DNA of 64,000 nt from Ruminococcaceae bacterium UBA7217. GTDB taxonomy: Bacteria > Bacillota > Clostridia > Oscillospirales > Acutalibacteraceae. Under the pieces are notes generated by a model that saw only the letters and a program-made list of their open reading frames with translations, was not told where the DNA came from and searched no databases. Shown one piece after another: positions 43,357 through 52,381 of this stretch (position 1 is its first letter; every line of letters begins with the position of its first letter). A program made the position numbers and the translations under genes. The stretch covers positions 62,001 through 126,000 of the forward strand of contig DKTZ01000019.1 of the NCBI GenBank assembly GCA_002490425.1, given 5' to 3'.

Positions 43357-44145
43357 TCATTCGCTGTAAAAGCTCATACCGAATTTACGCCCGATTTTTT
43401 TAAGCGCGCCTATAAGTTTTTTCGGTGCATACCAACTCAAAGCGTCCATAAATGCAAGCTTAAATTCGGTTAAATAACTGATTTTCGGACGGTCGCCGAT
43501 ATTAATACCGTGGCTTTTAAAATATCTGTCAGCCTTATGCAAAACCTTGCCTTTTCTGACCACATCTAAAATTCTGAATGTACCCGCAGGACTGAAGAAG
43601 CACTTTGCTCCCTCCTCTACAGCGGTTTTTGTCAGTGAAACCTCATAAAGCCAAGGGCTGAGGTCATCTTTCACGGTTTTTGCAAGAAAATCTTTATTCC
43701 AAATTGCAGGGTAAAGCGTTAAAGCATATTTTTTATTCAGGTCAATTTCTTCCAAAACCTCAATCGGCAAAAACTTACGGGGACTGTCTTTTCTTCTGTC
43801 ATAAAGCATTAAATAATCGATTTTCTCATTATATGCTCTGTCCGCAAGATAAAAAATGTCTTTGCTTTCAATATTATTGACCGTAAAATAGTCGTCTAAT
43901 GTAAGAAGAACATAAGGAGCTGCAATAAACTGCAAAGCATATTTTATCCGCATAGGGAAATCGTAATCCGAAGGTGCAGTAATTATTTCCACTCCCTCAA
44001 AATTTGCGTCGGTTGCCTTATCCGTAACAAGGAAAGTTTTAACGCTCTCACCCTTCCAGTTTTCACGGTAAAGTCTGATATGCTCTTCCCAAAGATCGGA
44101 AAATTTATCACAGCTGCTTATAAGCACCGCCAAATTTTCTGTCAT
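43357..44145 (-). CDS. Glycosyltransferase-like protein of the polysaccharide locus
   Basis: 262 residues. It starts MTENLAVLISSCDKFSDLWE and contains VLLTLDDYFTVNNI, a possible D-D-x motif of GT-A enzymes, then LAFMDALSWYAPKKLI near the C-terminus. No membrane helix is seen. Proteins of this pattern occur in capsule loci and I would class it as a distant GT-A enzyme, with no assigned substrate. It sits 11 bp after the gene at 44156 and is followed by a 125-bp gap. Confidence 0.7.
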   Translation of the reverse strand: MTENLAVLISSCDKFSDLWEEHIRLYRENWKGESVKTFLVTDKATDANFEGVEIITAPSDYDFPMRIKYALQFIAAPYVLLTLDDYFTVNNIESKDIFYLADRAYNEKIDYLMLYDRRKDSPRKFLPIEVLEEIDLNKKYALTLYPAIWNKDFLAKTVKDDLSPWLYEVSLTKTAVEEGAKCFFSPAGTFRILDVVRKGKVLHKADRYFKSHGINIGDRPKISYLTEFKLAFMDALSWYAPKKLIGALKKIGRKFGMSFYSE

Positions 44146-44155
44146 AGTCCGTCCT

Positions 44156-45469
44156 CTACCCTTCTATAAGTTCTTTAAACAGTCTTTCAGATATTTCGTT
44201 GCTCTTGCTCTTGTTATGGTGTTCTCTCTGTATTATCGCTGACCTGTCATATAGCTTTTTTTGATATTCTTCATCGCTTATCAGTTCTTTTATTGAGGAC
44301 ACAAGCTGACTTTTGTCAGTGCAAACCACCGAACATCCCGTAGATTTCATATATTCAATAACGCCGCATTCCGGAGAGCCGTAAGAAAGTATCTGACAGC
44401 CGGTGGAAATTGCGTCCGCCGCCTTTGTGGATAAAGAGTATTTTGTAACCGTAACCTCTTCGTCCTTAAAGCCCTCAACTATCACCGAAATGTCGCTTTC
44501 CGATGTGATTTTCATTACCTCGCTGTACGGCACCGTTCCGCAGTAGTTTACACCGGAACACTCCTCCAGCACATTAATGAACTCCCCGTTCTTTTCGGCT
44601 GAATAAACGTCAAGCTGATAATTAGGATTTATTTCCTGAAGAGCGGTTCCTATATCAGCAAGCGAGGTGTTTCTGCCCAAACGGATATTACCGCAATACG
44701 ACACCTTTAAATTATTTGCATCAATAGGGCGAAAGCTGTGCCGCTCTATGTCGGACGATAAATAGACGGTATCTCCCTTTATTCCGAAAGCGCCGTTATA
44801 TTTATCACGTATTTTATCGCTTATATATATAGCGCTGCTTTTGTGGCTGAACACACGGCGTATACATTCTTTGTACTTTTTTCTGTATATATGATAAACG
44901 GGAGACAAGGATTTCTTATCGTTAAAATAGTAATCGTCACCGATACAGCTCATAATCGGTATATTAAACCTGTCTGCAACAAACATTGCAATTTCAGGGA
45001 TAAAGAAGTCGTCAGAAAACGCAAGAAATACACACTCAGGGTTAAACTCATCAAGCCAATTTCTGAGTTTTTCCGTATTCCAAAATTTTTCTCTCCACAA
45101 AAATTTTCTCAAAATATGCTTTAATGCGGATTCTTTACTTCCTATTATGTAAAGCTTTTCGGTAAGCTTATTGCCAACCTCAAGATTACCCGAATCGCTC
45201 CATCTGTCAGGCAAATCGTCATAATTAAAAACAGTTCCGACTTCTTTTATGCGGTGCAAATACCTTTTAAGCATCATTTGGTCGGTAATTTGATACAGCG
45301 AACCGCAATGACCCTTTATCGGAGTTTTTGTATTGGAAAAAATCTGCCTTAAATTCTCTTTTTCCCAATTGTGAAAGTAAGCGTCAAAAGCTCTTGACGA
45401 GGTATCGGGATTATACGGAATTGTTCCGACTATTAAAACTCTGGGATGCCTGTTTTGCATATTTTTCAC
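44156..45469 (-). CDS. Glycosyltransferase-like GT-B protein
   Basis: 437 residues. The start is a GTG at 45469 with AGAGGG about 7 bp upstream; an ATG at 45460 would shorten it by three residues. It begins with RHPRVLIVGTIPYNPDTSSR and has VFLAFSDDFFIPEIAMFVAD in the first domain. The second domain has KVSYCGNIRLGRNTSLADIG and YCGTVPYSEVMKITSESDIS, as in GT-B folds. No canonical E-x7-E was found. The substrate is unknown. Confidence 0.78.
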   Translation of the reverse strand: MKNMQNRHPRVLIVGTIPYNPDTSSRAFDAYFHNWEKENLRQIFSNTKTPIKGHCGSLYQITDQMMLKRYLHRIKEVGTVFNYDDLPDRWSDSGNLEVGNKLTEKLYIIGSKESALKHILRKFLWREKFWNTEKLRNWLDEFNPECVFLAFSDDFFIPEIAMFVADRFNIPIMSCIGDDYYFNDKKSLSPVYHIYRKKYKECIRRVFSHKSSAIYISDKIRDKYNGAFGIKGDTVYLSSDIERHSFRPIDANNLKVSYCGNIRLGRNTSLADIGTALQEINPNYQLDVYSAEKNGEFINVLEECSGVNYCGTVPYSEVMKITSESDISVIVEGFKDEEVTVTKYSLSTKAADAISTGCQILSYGSPECGVIEYMKSTGCSVVCTDKSQLVSSIKELISDEEYQKKLYDRSAIIQREHHNKSKSNEISERLFKELIEG

Positions 45470-45473
45470 GCCG

Positions 45474-46292
45474 CTACCCTCTCAAAAACTTTTTGTATAT
45501 CCAATGCTGAAGCTTTGCAGGACACAGAAACATTCCCGTCTGCGCTATTGCAACCGCCGCCAAATCGCCGAAATCCGAATAGCCCATTTTACGGAATTTC
45601 TTTATAGTATTTATGTAGCTTTTTGTGTTTTCCCAGCTTTTTCTGCGCTTTGCAAGTGCGTCGTCTGAACGGAACCAAAGAAGCGACTCGCCGATATTTG
45701 CAGCTTTACAGCCCGAAAACAGCATTCTTCCAAACAGCTCAACATCTTGATTGCGCCTTAAATCACTGTAACCGCCCACACTTAGAACTGCACTTTTTTT
45801 ATACATTACGGCAGGGTGGTTAAATGCGCTTCTTCTTTTTGCAAACTCATATATATCCTTGTGCTCCGTCGGAACGGCACGCACTGACACAACATTTTTA
45901 GGGTCAAAGCAAAATTCGTCAACATTTGAACCGACAATGGCCAGCTCCGGATTTTTTGCAAACATTTCAAGCTGTTTTTCACAGCGCTCGGGCTTTGAAA
46001 TATCGTCAGTGTCCATACGTGCAATAAGCTCGTTTTTTGAACGCTCAATGCCGTAATTAAGAGCATATCCCAAGCCTTTGTTTTGCTCATAGCCCACAAT
46101 ACTGAAAAGGGCGGGATACTTTTCCGTAAATTCATCAAGCACTGCCAAAAGCTCAGGCGTCACCGAACCGTCCTTAACAATTATTATCTCATCGGGGCTA
46201 ATCGTTTGGTCCACCATACTTTGAACGGCAAGGCGCAGATATTCCGGCTTTTCCTTTATGTATAGCGACATAAGTACGCTGTATTTGTCCAT
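45474..46292 (-). CDS. Glycosyltransferase, GT2 family (first gene of the capsule operon)
   Basis: 272 residues, GT-A fold. It starts MDKYSVLMSLYIKEKPEYLR. EIIIVKDGSVTPEL carries the nucleotide-binding Asp, and ELIARMDTDDISKPERCEKQ holds the D-x-D. The acceptor side has NQDVELFGRML and WFRSDDALAKRRKSWE. It lies directly after the strong promoter at 46383 and probably adds an early sugar of the repeat unit. Substrate unknown. Confidence 0.9.
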   Translation of the reverse strand: MDKYSVLMSLYIKEKPEYLRLAVQSMVDQTISPDEIIIVKDGSVTPELLAVLDEFTEKYPALFSIVGYEQNKGLGYALNYGIERSKNELIARMDTDDISKPERCEKQLEMFAKNPELAIVGSNVDEFCFDPKNVVSVRAVPTEHKDIYEFAKRRSAFNHPAVMYKKSAVLSVGGYSDLRRNQDVELFGRMLFSGCKAANIGESLLWFRSDDALAKRRKSWENTKSYINTIKKFRKMGYSDFGDLAAVAIAQTGMFLCPAKLQHWIYKKFLRG

Positions 46293-46382
46293 TTCAGTTC
46301 ACCACCGTCATTCCGCTTCGTTCTAAGCTTTTTACAAATTGGCATAACAACCCAATTTATTACATTAAGCTATAATGGATAA

Positions 46383-46411
46383 ATTATATAATCTTATTTC
46401 TTAAAAGTCAA
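46383..46411 (-). promoter_or_regulatory. Promoter of the capsule operon
   Basis: On the minus strand, -35 TTGACT (46411-46406) and -10 TATAAT (46388-46383) with a 17-bp spacer, about 90 bp before the GT2 start codon. It heads roughly 21 kb of same-strand genes with only short gaps. A weak extra -10-like site lies in the capE-ugd gap. Confidence 0.82.
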
Positions 46412-46443
46412 TATAAACTAAATTAATTACTTACATTTGCCGA

Positions 46444-46472
46444 TTGACAAAATACAGTTTTTTTGTTATTAT
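46444..46472 (+). promoter_or_regulatory. Promoter of the cohesin-like protein gene
   Basis: TTGACA (46444-46449), a 17-bp spacer and TATTAT (46467-46472), divergent from the capsule promoter. The start codon is 35 bp downstream. Confidence 0.78.
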
Positions 46473-46507
46473 TTCCATATAAATCTAAAACAAGGGGCGT
46501 TATTTTT

Positions 46508-47182
46508 ATGAAAAACAACTGTGTTTCCAAAATTGCGGCAATCGCTTTAGCCTTAGCTCTTATCATTATATCGGTTATTCCGGCTTTTGCGGCAAAGACA
46601 GTAAGGGTGAAGGTTGAAATTGCGGGCAGTGACGGTCTTGTTTATGTGCGTCTTACCGCACCGTCTTCTTCGGATATTTCAACATTTTCAGCCGCATTAA
46701 AATATGACAGCACTAAGCTTAAGTTTAAAGAAATGAGCTATCTTGAGGACGCTTCAATTATAAATTCAACAAACGCCGAAAAAGACGGCACGGTTGTTGC
46801 AAACATTGTAATCGCGGAATCGCTTACAGAAGAAAGTAAAATGTTTACATATATTTTCACTCCTATTGAGGGAAATGACGGCGAATACGAATTTTCATTT
46901 GAAAAGGTTAAAGCTACAAATAAAGCAAACAATGAAATCCCCGTTACATTTGACGGAATCCTTGAAGTTTCATCCTCCAATCTTAAGCCTTTAACGCCTG
47001 ATAAAACTCAGACCTCTTTTGGCCCTGTTACAGAGCCTCCAACCACAGCTCCCGAAAACGTCGGCAAGCCGAATGTTCCCAATACCGCAGGAAAAGCAAT
47101 TGCAATTTCGGCGGCAGCAGTCGCAGCCGTTGCTGTAATAGGCGTTACAGCGGTTACAGTTAAGAAAAAGCGTGAAGAATAA
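46508..47182 (+). CDS. Secreted cohesin-like surface protein with C-terminal anchor-like segment
   Basis: 224 residues from ATG 46508 (AAGGGG upstream). A Sec signal peptide of about 28 residues ends at AFAAK. A cohesin-like (carbohydrate-binding-related Ig) domain follows, about 30-160, with VRVKVEIAGSDGLVYVRLTA and ALKYDSTKLKFKEMSYLEDA. A Pro/Thr linker (TPDKTQTSFGPVTEPPTTAP) leads to KPNVPNTAGKAIA, a hydrophobic helix, and KKKREE. The VPNTAG element is like IPNTDG of the 4783 protein. Cohesin-like domains bind dockerins in cellulosomes, but an isolated copy may have another role. Confidence 0.78.
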   Translation: MKNNCVSKIAAIALALALIIISVIPAFAAKTVRVKVEIAGSDGLVYVRLTAPSSSDISTFSAALKYDSTKLKFKEMSYLEDASIINSTNAEKDGTVVANIVIAESLTEESKMFTYIFTPIEGNDGEYEFSFEKVKATNKANNEIPVTFDGILEVSSSNLKPLTPDKTQTSFGPVTEPPTTAPENVGKPNVPNTAGKAIAISAAAVAAVAVIGVTAVTVKKKREE

Positions 47183-47197
47183 ATAAATGCACAGTTT

Positions 47198-47233
47198 AAT
47201 TCACCGCAGAGAAATCCTGCGGTGAATTTTTTG
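47198..47233 (+). terminator. Intrinsic terminator after the cohesin-like gene
   Basis: A perfect 12-bp stem AATTCACCGCAG / CTGCGGTGAATT (47198-47209 with 47217-47228) with loop AGAAATC, followed by TTTTG. Confidence 0.93.
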
Positions 47234-47242
47234 TCTGCTCTC

Positions 47243-47271
47243 TTGCAATTAAATCCGTACTCTGCTATAAT
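47243..47271 (+). promoter_or_regulatory. Promoter of the CofE-like gene
   Basis: TTGCAA (47243-47248), a 17-bp spacer and TATAAT (47266-47271), 81 bp before the start codon. Confidence 0.78.
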
Positions 47272-47352
47272 AAATTGTAATTGCGATGATACGGATTTGT
47301 TACATCACAACTGCAAATTTATGCTTACATAATCGGAAGGATGATTTACAGA

Positions 47353-48543
47353 ATGGAAAGAAAAATCGGTACTGTTTCAAGGGGCGTACGCTGTCCTATT
47401 ATAAGAGAGGGCGACCGCCTCGCTAAAATCGTTGCCGACTGTATTGTCGATGCGGCTGACAGTGAGGGCTTCACTCTCCGCGACAGAGATGTTGTTGCCG
47501 TTACTGAGTCAATAGTTGCAAGAAGTCAGGGCAACTATGCAACGGTTGACGCCATTGCAAAAGACGTTAAAGCAAAGCTCGGCGGAAAAACCGTAGGCGT
47601 TATTTTCCCCATACTTTCCCGTAACCGTTTTGCAATTTGCTTAAGAGGTATTGCAATGGGAGCCGAGAAAATTGTGCTTATGCTAAGCTACCCGTCTGAC
47701 GAAGTAGGTAACAGCCTTGTTTCCATAGACCGTCTTGACGAAGCAGGCGTAAACCCTTACAGCGATGTTTTAACTCTTGAGGATTACCGCAGACTGTTCG
47801 GCGAAAACAAGCACGAATTTACAGGCGTTGACTATGTTGATTACTATTCACAGATTATCCGTGACGCAGGCGCTGAGGTTGAAATAATCTTTGCAAACCG
47901 TCCTCAGACTATTCTTAACTATACAAAAAATGTACTTACTTGCGACATTCATACAAGAGCTCGCACAAAGAGAATTCTCCGTGAAAACGGCGCTGATGTT
48001 GTTTGCGGACTTGACGATATTCTCAATTCGAGCGTTGACGGCAGCGGCTTTAACGAGAGCTTCGGTCTTTTAGGCTCTAACAAGTCAACCGAGAACACAA
48101 TAAAGTTGTTCCCCCGTGACTGCGGCAAATTTGTAACTGAAACCCAAAAGCTTCTTAAAGACGCAACGGGCAAGAATATTGAGGTTATGGTTTACGGCGA
48201 CGGTGCATTCAAAGATCCTCAGGGCAAAATTTGGGAGCTTGCAGACCCTTGCGTTTCCCCTGCTTACACTGACGGACTCAAAGGCACTCCGAATGAACTC
48301 AAGCTTAAATACCTTGCGGATAATGACTTTAAGGATTTGAGCGGCGACGAGTTAAAGGAGGCTGTATCAAAGAGTATCCGTGAAAAGGACAGCAATCTTG
48401 TGGGCAATATGGCATCTCAGGGCACAACCCCAAGACAGCTTACAGATCTTATCGGTTCACTTTGCGACCTTACAAGCGGCTCGGGTGACAAGGGCACTCC
48501 CGTAGTTCTTGTTCAAGGCTATTTTGACAACTACACAAATTAA
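47353..48543 (+). CDS. CofE-like (coenzyme F420-0:glutamate ligase family) protein
   Basis: About 396 residues from the ATG at 47353; an ATG at 47341 lies directly on the ribosome-binding site. The N-terminal half matches the FbiB/CofE family with RDRDVVAVTESIVARSQGNY near residue 42. GLLGSNKSTENTIKLFPRDC follows, then KNIEVMVYGDGAFKDPQGKI and NMASQGTTPRQLTDLIGSLC. Clostridia generally do not make F420, so the name reflects family only; the likely activity is peptide-bond or gamma-glutamyl ligation to an unknown substrate. It has its own promoter and terminator. Confidence 0.8.
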   Translation: MERKIGTVSRGVRCPIIREGDRLAKIVADCIVDAADSEGFTLRDRDVVAVTESIVARSQGNYATVDAIAKDVKAKLGGKTVGVIFPILSRNRFAICLRGIAMGAEKIVLMLSYPSDEVGNSLVSIDRLDEAGVNPYSDVLTLEDYRRLFGENKHEFTGVDYVDYYSQIIRDAGAEVEIIFANRPQTILNYTKNVLTCDIHTRARTKRILRENGADVVCGLDDILNSSVDGSGFNESFGLLGSNKSTENTIKLFPRDCGKFVTETQKLLKDATGKNIEVMVYGDGAFKDPQGKIWELADPCVSPAYTDGLKGTPNELKLKYLADNDFKDLSGDELKEAVSKSIREKDSNLVGNMASQGTTPRQLTDLIGSLCDLTSGSGDKGTPVVLVQGYFDNYTN

Positions 48544-48554
48544 GTAAACATTTT

Positions 48555-48586
48555 CCCGTCGGCAAATTCCCGACGGGATTTTTATT
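48555..48586 (+). terminator. Intrinsic terminator after the CofE-like gene
   Basis: Stem CCCGTCGG / CCGACGGG (48555-48562 with 48570-48577), loop of 7, followed by ATTTTTATT. Confidence 0.9.
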
Positions 48587-48652
48587 GTTAAAATGCTTAT
48601 ATTCGTGCGAAATCTTTCTATTACTTTTTGTTACTTTTTTATTCGCATTTCA

Positions 48653-48681
48653 TTGACAAGAAATTATGAAAAATATATAAT
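48653..48681 (+). promoter_or_regulatory. purA promoter
   Basis: TTGACA (48653-48658), a 17-bp spacer and TATAAT (48676-48681), about 66 bp before the purA start codon. No purine riboswitch or PurR box was recognised in the leader. Confidence 0.85.
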
Positions 48682-48746
48682 ATTTAAGTTAAAGTTAAGT
48701 ATTTTTATTGAAGTGAAATTCACTTTTTAAAGGAGATAACTGATTT

Positions 48747-50021
48747 ATGGTTAAAGCTATTGTCGGCGCTAACTGGGGCGACGAAGGAAAAGGTAAAATC
48801 ACCGATATGTTTGCAAGCGAGGCGGATATTGTCATTCGCTTTCAGGGCGGCGCAAACGCAGGCCACACTATAATTAACGAGCACGGCAGGTTTGCTTTGC
48901 ACCTTATGCCCAGCGGTGTTTGCCACGAAAATGTAAAATGCGTTATAGGCAACGGAGTTGCTCTTGATATTAACAAATTCATAAACGAGCTTGAAAGCCT
49001 TAAGAAAGCAGGTCTTAACCCTAATCTTTGCGTGTCTGACAGAGCACAGCTTCTTATGCCTTATCACATTCTTCTTGACACTTACGAGGAAGAGCGTTTG
49101 GGCAAAAATGCATTCGGCTCAACAAAAAGCGGCATTGCTCCGTTTTTCTCGGACAAATACGCTAAAATCGGTATTCAGGTAAATGAACTTTTTGACGATG
49201 AAACTCTCAAAGCAAAGATTAAAAATATATGCACTCTTAAAAATCTTACTTTAGAACACGTTTATCATAAACCGCTTTTGTCCGAAGAAGAGCTTTATAA
49301 CACCTGTATGGAATATAAAGAGAAAATTGCCCCGTACGTTTGCGACACTCATAAGCTTATTCACGACGCAATTAAAGAGGGTAAAAACATTCTTCTTGAA
49401 GGTCAGCTCGGAACGCTTAAAGACCCCGATTTCGGAATTTACCCCATGGTTACCTCCTCTTCAACTCTTGCAGGCTACGGCGCAGTGGGCGCAGGTATCC
49501 CTCCACACGAGATAAAGGAAATTGTCGTTGTTACAAAGGCTTATTCCTCAGCAGTGGGCGCAGGCGAATTTGTTTCCGAAATTCTTGACGAGGATGAGGC
49601 TCAGGAGCTTCGTATTCACGGCGGTGACAAGGGCGAATTCGGCGCAACCACCGGAAGACCCAGAAGAGTAGGCTGGTTTGACTGCGTTGCCTCCCGCTAC
49701 GGAATTGAATGTCAGGGCGCTACAAAGGTTGTTATGACCGCTCTTGACTGTCTTTCCTACTTAGACGAGATTAAGGTATGCACAGCCTATGAGCTTGACG
49801 GCAAAATTATTAAAGATTTCCCAACCACTCCCGACCTTAAGCGCTGTAAGCCCGTTTTAACAACACTTAAGGGCTGGAAATGCGACATAAGAGGAATTAA
49901 GGATTATAACGCTCTTCCCGCTGAAGCCAAGGCTTATGTTGAATTTATTGAAAATGAGCTTGGTCAGAAGATTGATATGGTATCAAACGGCCCTGAAAGA
50001 GAAGCTATTCTTTACAGATAA
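48747..50021 (+). CDS. purA: Adenylosuccinate synthetase
   Basis: Makes adenylosuccinate from IMP, aspartate and GTP in AMP synthesis. 424 residues. GANWGDEGKGKITDMF near residue 7 is the P-loop-like site, GNGVALDIN near 75 follows, then KSGIAPFFSDKYAKIGIQV, GAVGAGIPPHEIKEI and FGATTGRPRRVGWFDCVASR. AAAGGAG precedes the ATG. The next genes are a LemA-like protein and guaA, giving a purine-oriented operon (AMP and GMP branches). Confidence 0.97.
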   Translation: MVKAIVGANWGDEGKGKITDMFASEADIVIRFQGGANAGHTIINEHGRFALHLMPSGVCHENVKCVIGNGVALDINKFINELESLKKAGLNPNLCVSDRAQLLMPYHILLDTYEEERLGKNAFGSTKSGIAPFFSDKYAKIGIQVNELFDDETLKAKIKNICTLKNLTLEHVYHKPLLSEEELYNTCMEYKEKIAPYVCDTHKLIHDAIKEGKNILLEGQLGTLKDPDFGIYPMVTSSSTLAGYGAVGAGIPPHEIKEIVVVTKAYSSAVGAGEFVSEILDEDEAQELRIHGGDKGEFGATTGRPRRVGWFDCVASRYGIECQGATKVVMTALDCLSYLDEIKVCTAYELDGKIIKDFPTTPDLKRCKPVLTTLKGWKCDIRGIKDYNALPAEAKAYVEFIENELGQKIDMVSNGPEREAILYR

Positions 50022-50045
50022 CCCGCAGACTGGAGAAGATATTAA

Positions 50046-50711
50046 ATGAACTGGAATAAACTTACAAACAACATTGCATTTAAGCTTTTGATGCTGTTTG
50101 TTTCGATGATTATTTCATCAATTATTGTACTGCTGATAATGTGCGCTTTTATACCCTCAGACCCTGCGACAGACACTCTGCCTGAAAAATATGACAAATG
50201 GGTGTATATCGGCGGTATCGCTCTTGCACTTATTGTCAATTTCATTATCGAGTACAACTCGACTACAAAATTAAAATACAGTGTTTCAAAGTCTGAGGCT
50301 GAGGTTAAGGCGGCTCTTGAGAGGCGTGATTCTCTTTTAGAAAAAGCTTCACGTGTTGCTGACAAATACGCAGGCGAGGAAAAGGAGCTTTACTCAGAAT
50401 TTGCCGACGCCCGAAAGGCAAGAATGCCCGTTAAAGTGCGAACCAGCGGCGAATTTCGTGCAGTTGTTGAAAGCTACCCTGAGCTTAAAGCAAATGAGCA
50501 CGTACACAAACTGCTTTCACAAATTGAAAGCTCTGAAAATATTCTCTATAACGCAAAAAGTGCATATGCCCAGAGCGCCGCTGAATTTAACACTAAAATT
50601 CACACATTCCCTATTGCAATTTTCCGCAGACTGTTTAAATGGAACGACATTTCAGCCGAAGCAGTGCTTCCTGCTGAGGAAGAAATTACCGACGAACAGC
50701 TCGGGATTTGA
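50046..50711 (+). CDS. LemA-like membrane protein
   Basis: 221 residues. The N-terminus has two hydrophobic segments (about 11-35 and 52-69), both longer than the usual single LemA anchor. A helical part (about 70-200) carries the LemA signature AVVESYPELKANEHVHKLLS and IESSENILYNAKSAYAQSAA, then NTKIHTFPIAIFRRLF. LemA proteins are membrane-anchored helical proteins of poorly known function. It lies 24 bp after purA and 52 bp before guaA, with no promoter seen, so it is likely part of that unit. The double anchor is unusual. Confidence 0.75.
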   Translation: MNWNKLTNNIAFKLLMLFVSMIISSIIVLLIMCAFIPSDPATDTLPEKYDKWVYIGGIALALIVNFIIEYNSTTKLKYSVSKSEAEVKAALERRDSLLEKASRVADKYAGEEKELYSEFADARKARMPVKVRTSGEFRAVVESYPELKANEHVHKLLSQIESSENILYNAKSAYAQSAAEFNTKIHTFPIAIFRRLFKWNDISAEAVLPAEEEITDEQLGI

Positions 50712-50763
50712 CGGAATCATTTAATAAACAACAAAATTCATTCTGTTTAAAGAAGGCTATTGC

Positions 50764-52290
50764 ATGGAAAAAATTCTTGTTCTCGATTTCGGAGGTCAGT
50801 ACAATCAGCTTATCGCGCGCAGAGTCAGAGATAACAACGTATACGCCGAAATTCTCCCCTATACAACACCGATTGAGAAGATAAAATCTGGGGATTACAA
50901 AGGCATAATATTCACAGGCGGACCGAACAGCGTTTATGACGAAAGCTCACCGCATTACACAAGCGAAATACTCAATCTCGGTATTCCCGTTCTGGGCATT
51001 TGCTACGGATGTCAGCTTATTGCGTGGATGAGGGGCGGAAAAGTTTCTACTGCACCCGTTTCGGAATACGGCAAAATTGAAGTTACAATTAAAGACAGCC
51101 TGCTTTTTAAGGGTATTCCCGAAAAAAGCACTGTTTGGATGAGCCATACGGACTACATTTCCGAGGCACCCGAGGGCTTTAATATTATCGGCACAACAGA
51201 CGACTGCCCGTGCGCTGTAATGGAAAATACGGCTGAAAATATATATGCTGTGCAGTTCCACCCTGAGGTTACGCACAGTGAATACGGGCTTAAAATGCTC
51301 CACAATTTCCTTTACCTCGTCTGCAAATGCTCGGGCGACTGGATAATGGACAACTTTATTGAAAAAACTGTTGAGGAGCTTCGCACGAAAATCGGGGATA
51401 AAAAGGTTGTTCTCGGTCTTTCGGGCGGTGTTGATTCATCGGTTGCGGCAGGTCTTTTGTCCCGTGCAGTAGGCAAACAGCTCACCTGCGTTTTCGTTGA
51501 CCAAGGGCTTATGCGAAAAGACGAGGGCGACTTTGTCGAAAAGACATTTACCTCGCTTTTTGATATGAATTTCGTAAGAGTAAACTGCCAGGAGCATTTT
51601 CTGGGTAAGCTCAAGGGCGTTACAGACCCCGAAGAAAAACGAAAAATTATCGGCACTGAATTTTATAAAGTCTTTTGGGAAGAAATCAGAAAGCAATCTG
51701 ACAAAGGTTTCTTTGCGCAGGGCACAATTTACCCCGACTGCATTGAATCGGGCAAGGGCGATGCGGACAAAATCAAAACGCATCACAATAAAGTGGAAAT
51801 GCCCGAGGATATTGATTTTCTCGACGTTATTGAACCGCTTGCAAGTCTTTTTAAGGATGAAGTCAGAAGAGTCGGCGAAAAACTCGGAATCCCGAAAGAG
51901 CTTGTTTGGCGTCAGCCGTTCCCGGGTCCCGGACTGGGCGTTCGCATCATAGGCGAAATCACTGCCGAAAAAGTAGCTCTTTTACAGCAGGCAGACGCAA
52001 TTTTCCGTGAGGAAATGTCAAAGACGGGCTATGAAAGTGAGCTTGCACAGTTTTTTGCGGTGCTCCCCGGGGTTAAATCCGTCGGCGTTATGGGCGACCA
52101 CCGTACTTATGAGCATCTTGTTATCCTGCGTGCGGTAACAACTGACGATTTTATGACGGCGGACTGGGCAAAAATTCCCTATGACCTGCTCTCACGTGTG
52201 TCAAACAGAATTACAAATGAGGTCAAGGGCATTAACAGAGTTGTCTACGACATAACCTCCAAACCGCCTGCGACGGTGGAATATGAATAA
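50764..52290 (+). CDS. guaA: GMP synthase (glutamine-hydrolysing)
   Basis: Converts XMP to GMP using glutamine amide nitrogen. 508 residues. The GATase domain has [18 protein letters not shown] at the start, the nucleophile in GICYGCQLI (Cys80), and the His/Glu pair in [12 protein letters not shown]. The ATP-pyrophosphatase P-loop is [20 protein letters not shown] near 220, followed by the C-terminal dimerisation domain ([38 protein letters not shown] at the end). It is complete and follows purA and the LemA-like gene. Confidence 0.98.
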   Translation: MEKILVLDFGGQYNQLIARRVRDNNVYAEILPYTTPIEKIKSGDYKGIIFTGGPNSVYDESSPHYTSEILNLGIPVLGICYGCQLIAWMRGGKVSTAPVSEYGKIEVTIKDSLLFKGIPEKSTVWMSHTDYISEAPEGFNIIGTTDDCPCAVMENTAENIYAVQFHPEVTHSEYGLKMLHNFLYLVCKCSGDWIMDNFIEKTVEELRTKIGDKKVVLGLSGGVDSSVAAGLLSRAVGKQLTCVFVDQGLMRKDEGDFVEKTFTSLFDMNFVRVNCQEHFLGKLKGVTDPEEKRKIIGTEFYKVFWEEIRKQSDKGFFAQGTIYPDCIESGKGDADKIKTHHNKVEMPEDIDFLDVIEPLASLFKDEVRRVGEKLGIPKELVWRQPFPGPGLGVRIIGEITAEKVALLQQADAIFREEMSKTGYESELAQFFAVLPGVKSVGVMGDHRTYEHLVILRAVTTDDFMTADWAKIPYDLLSRVSNRITNEVKGINRVVYDITSKPPATVEYE

Positions 52291-52320
52291 AAATTCCCGA
52301 TTTTGCCCGTCGGACAAGTA

Positions 52321-52349
52321 TTGACATATACCCGTACTTGTATTAAAAT
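52321..52349 (+). promoter_or_regulatory. Promoter of the zinc-ribbon DUF4234 gene
   Basis: TTGACA (52321-52326), a 17-bp spacer and TAAAAT (52344-52349). The start codon is 33 bp downstream. Confidence 0.78.
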
Positions 52350-52381
52350 ATTTATAACTTTTACAGAGAGGGGCAAAAAAT

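Noticed and set aside
46293..46507. Possible replication origin, because genes diverge here (mostly minus to the left, mostly plus to the right)
   Set aside because: No dnaA or dnaN, no DnaA-box cluster, and only two ordinary divergent promoters are present. Strand change alone is weak evidence; a GC-skew plot would be needed.
48590..48746. Purine riboswitch or PurR operator before purA
   Set aside because: No conserved purine-riboswitch core and no recognisable PurR box pair; a normal promoter and ribosome-binding site explain the region.
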